A DNA stretch of 60,306 bases, taken from positions 1-60,306 of the forward strand of contig OMWI01000031.1 in assembly GCA_900314715.1 (NCBI GenBank), written 5' to 3'. A model generated the notes under the pieces. The model was not told the DNA's origin and did no database searches. It was given only the letters and a program-made list of their open reading frames with translations. This document shows positions 59,982 through 60,306 of this stretch, piece after piece; positions within the stretch are counted from its first letter, which is position 1, and each line of letters opens with the position of its first letter. This DNA comes from an uncultured Prevotellaceae bacterium. Lineage in GTDB: Bacteria; Bacteroidota; Bacteroidia; Bacteroidales; Bacteroidaceae. A program made the translations under genes and the position numbers.

Positions 59982-60013
59982 CAAATTTAGCAACAAATCC
60001 CAAATCTAAACAA
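59982..60013 (-). promoter_or_regulatory. Probable promoter of the cysteine-peptidase-like gene
   Basis: Minus strand: TTG near 60013-60011, 21-nt spacer, TAAATTTG at 59989-59982. This gives an untranslated leader of about 110 bases. Confidence 0.5.
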
Positions 60014-60090
60014 AATTTAAAGGATTTTAACTCATAGTAGTAAAATAAGATTACAAATAAAACAAACACTTCTATGGAAACTGCAGATAT

Positions 60091-60222
60091 AGCGTAAATC
60101 TTTTGCATATTTAATGCATTGATTTGTGCATTACAAACGAATGATTTACAGCTAACAAAGCTATCGTTTACATCGTCTAAACCTATGGTTTATGCATCCT
60201 AAATGATATGTTTTGACTTTTC
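60091..60222. repeat. Degenerate 22-base periodic array
   Basis: Successive 22-base units can be read from 60113: AATGCATTGATTTGTGCATT.., AAACGAATGATTTACAGCTA.., AAAGCTATCGTTTACATCGT.., AAACCTATGGTTTATGCATC.., AAATGATATGTTTTGAC... The unit at 60135 matches the 22-bp repeat at 39797 at about 15 of 22 positions. Confidence 0.5.
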
Positions 60223-60306
60223 CTGATTTCACTAGACACTTTTTCTCTTCATTAGCTGAAACAGTAGACAGTTGCTTCGTTGTCGTACTGAATCGATAGA
60301 CACAAG

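Larger units (their letters stand above)
59866..60306. other. Upstream region at the right edge, no gene
   Basis: AT-rich region containing the promoter at 59982-60013 and the degenerate 22-bp array at 60091-60222. No open frame with coding character reaches the window edge. Confidence 0.5.

Overview
The window looks like a chromosomal segment of a gut- or oral-type Bacteroidales, most likely Prevotella/Segatella-like. The evidence is many upstream regions with the Bacteroidetes promoter pattern (TTG/TTTG, about 20 nt, TAnnTTTG), SusC/TonB-type outer-membrane receptors with lipoprotein partners, C-terminal type IX-like sorting tails, pectin-degrading enzymes and a short Pta with AckA. No rRNA, tRNA or CRISPR array was recognised.

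Layout. 1-1.0 kb holds converging arrays of a GGGAGGTCT repeat and an orphan promoter. 1.0-8.2 kb (minus strand) carries two small accessory genes and a compact five-gene operon: caspase-like protease, sigma-70 factor, one-pass membrane (anti-sigma-like) protein, TPR protein and TPR-CHAT protease. 8.3-25 kb is mostly core metabolism: a CE2-like esterase, pta-ackA interrupted by a four-helix-bundle gene inside a 33-bp inverted-repeat element, a small lipoprotein/beta-barrel operon, gpx-trxB, a sodium:solute symporter, a TrpB2-type trpB, a DUF2442 gene, a GH28 polygalacturonase, a DegT aminotransferase and a CotH-like protein. 25.1-34.4 kb (minus) is an exopolysaccharide export and assembly operon (Wza-like, Wzz, Wzx, Wzy, acyltransferase, WbsX, glycosyltransferase). 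35.0-39.5 kb (minus) is a CXXX-repeat radical-SAM peptide (RiPP) operon with a long, apparently structured leader. 39.9-47.1 kb has a PL1 pectate lyase and a DUF4450 glycosidase-like protein. 47.2-56 kb looks like a nucleic-acid scavenging locus (secreted nucleases, OB-fold lipoproteins, TonB receptor), followed by a UDG-family protein, udk, a DUF308 membrane protein and a histidine phosphatase. The window ends with a secreted cysteine-peptidase-like protein.

The most interesting signals are: (1) the protease-sigma operon, in which two predicted extracytoplasmic clan-CD proteases flank a sigma factor and a membrane protein, suggesting a proteolysis-controlled transcription switch; (2) the RiPP precursor, which carries a Tat-type lipoprotein signal in front of about 27 cysteines spaced mostly as CXXX; (3) a family of elements with 33-bp inverted ends built from ATGAAGA repeats. 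One copy carries a four-helix-bundle gene. Two 124-bp copies without that gene sit in frame inside an aminotransferase gene and the DUF4450 gene and are translated into 41-residue inserts; (4) a second in-frame palindromic insert family in the DUF4450 gene; (5) a MITE with 25-bp inverted ends and 8-bp target duplications, present twice.

Limits: all assignments come from reading sequence motifs by eye. No database search, structure prediction or RNA folding was run.
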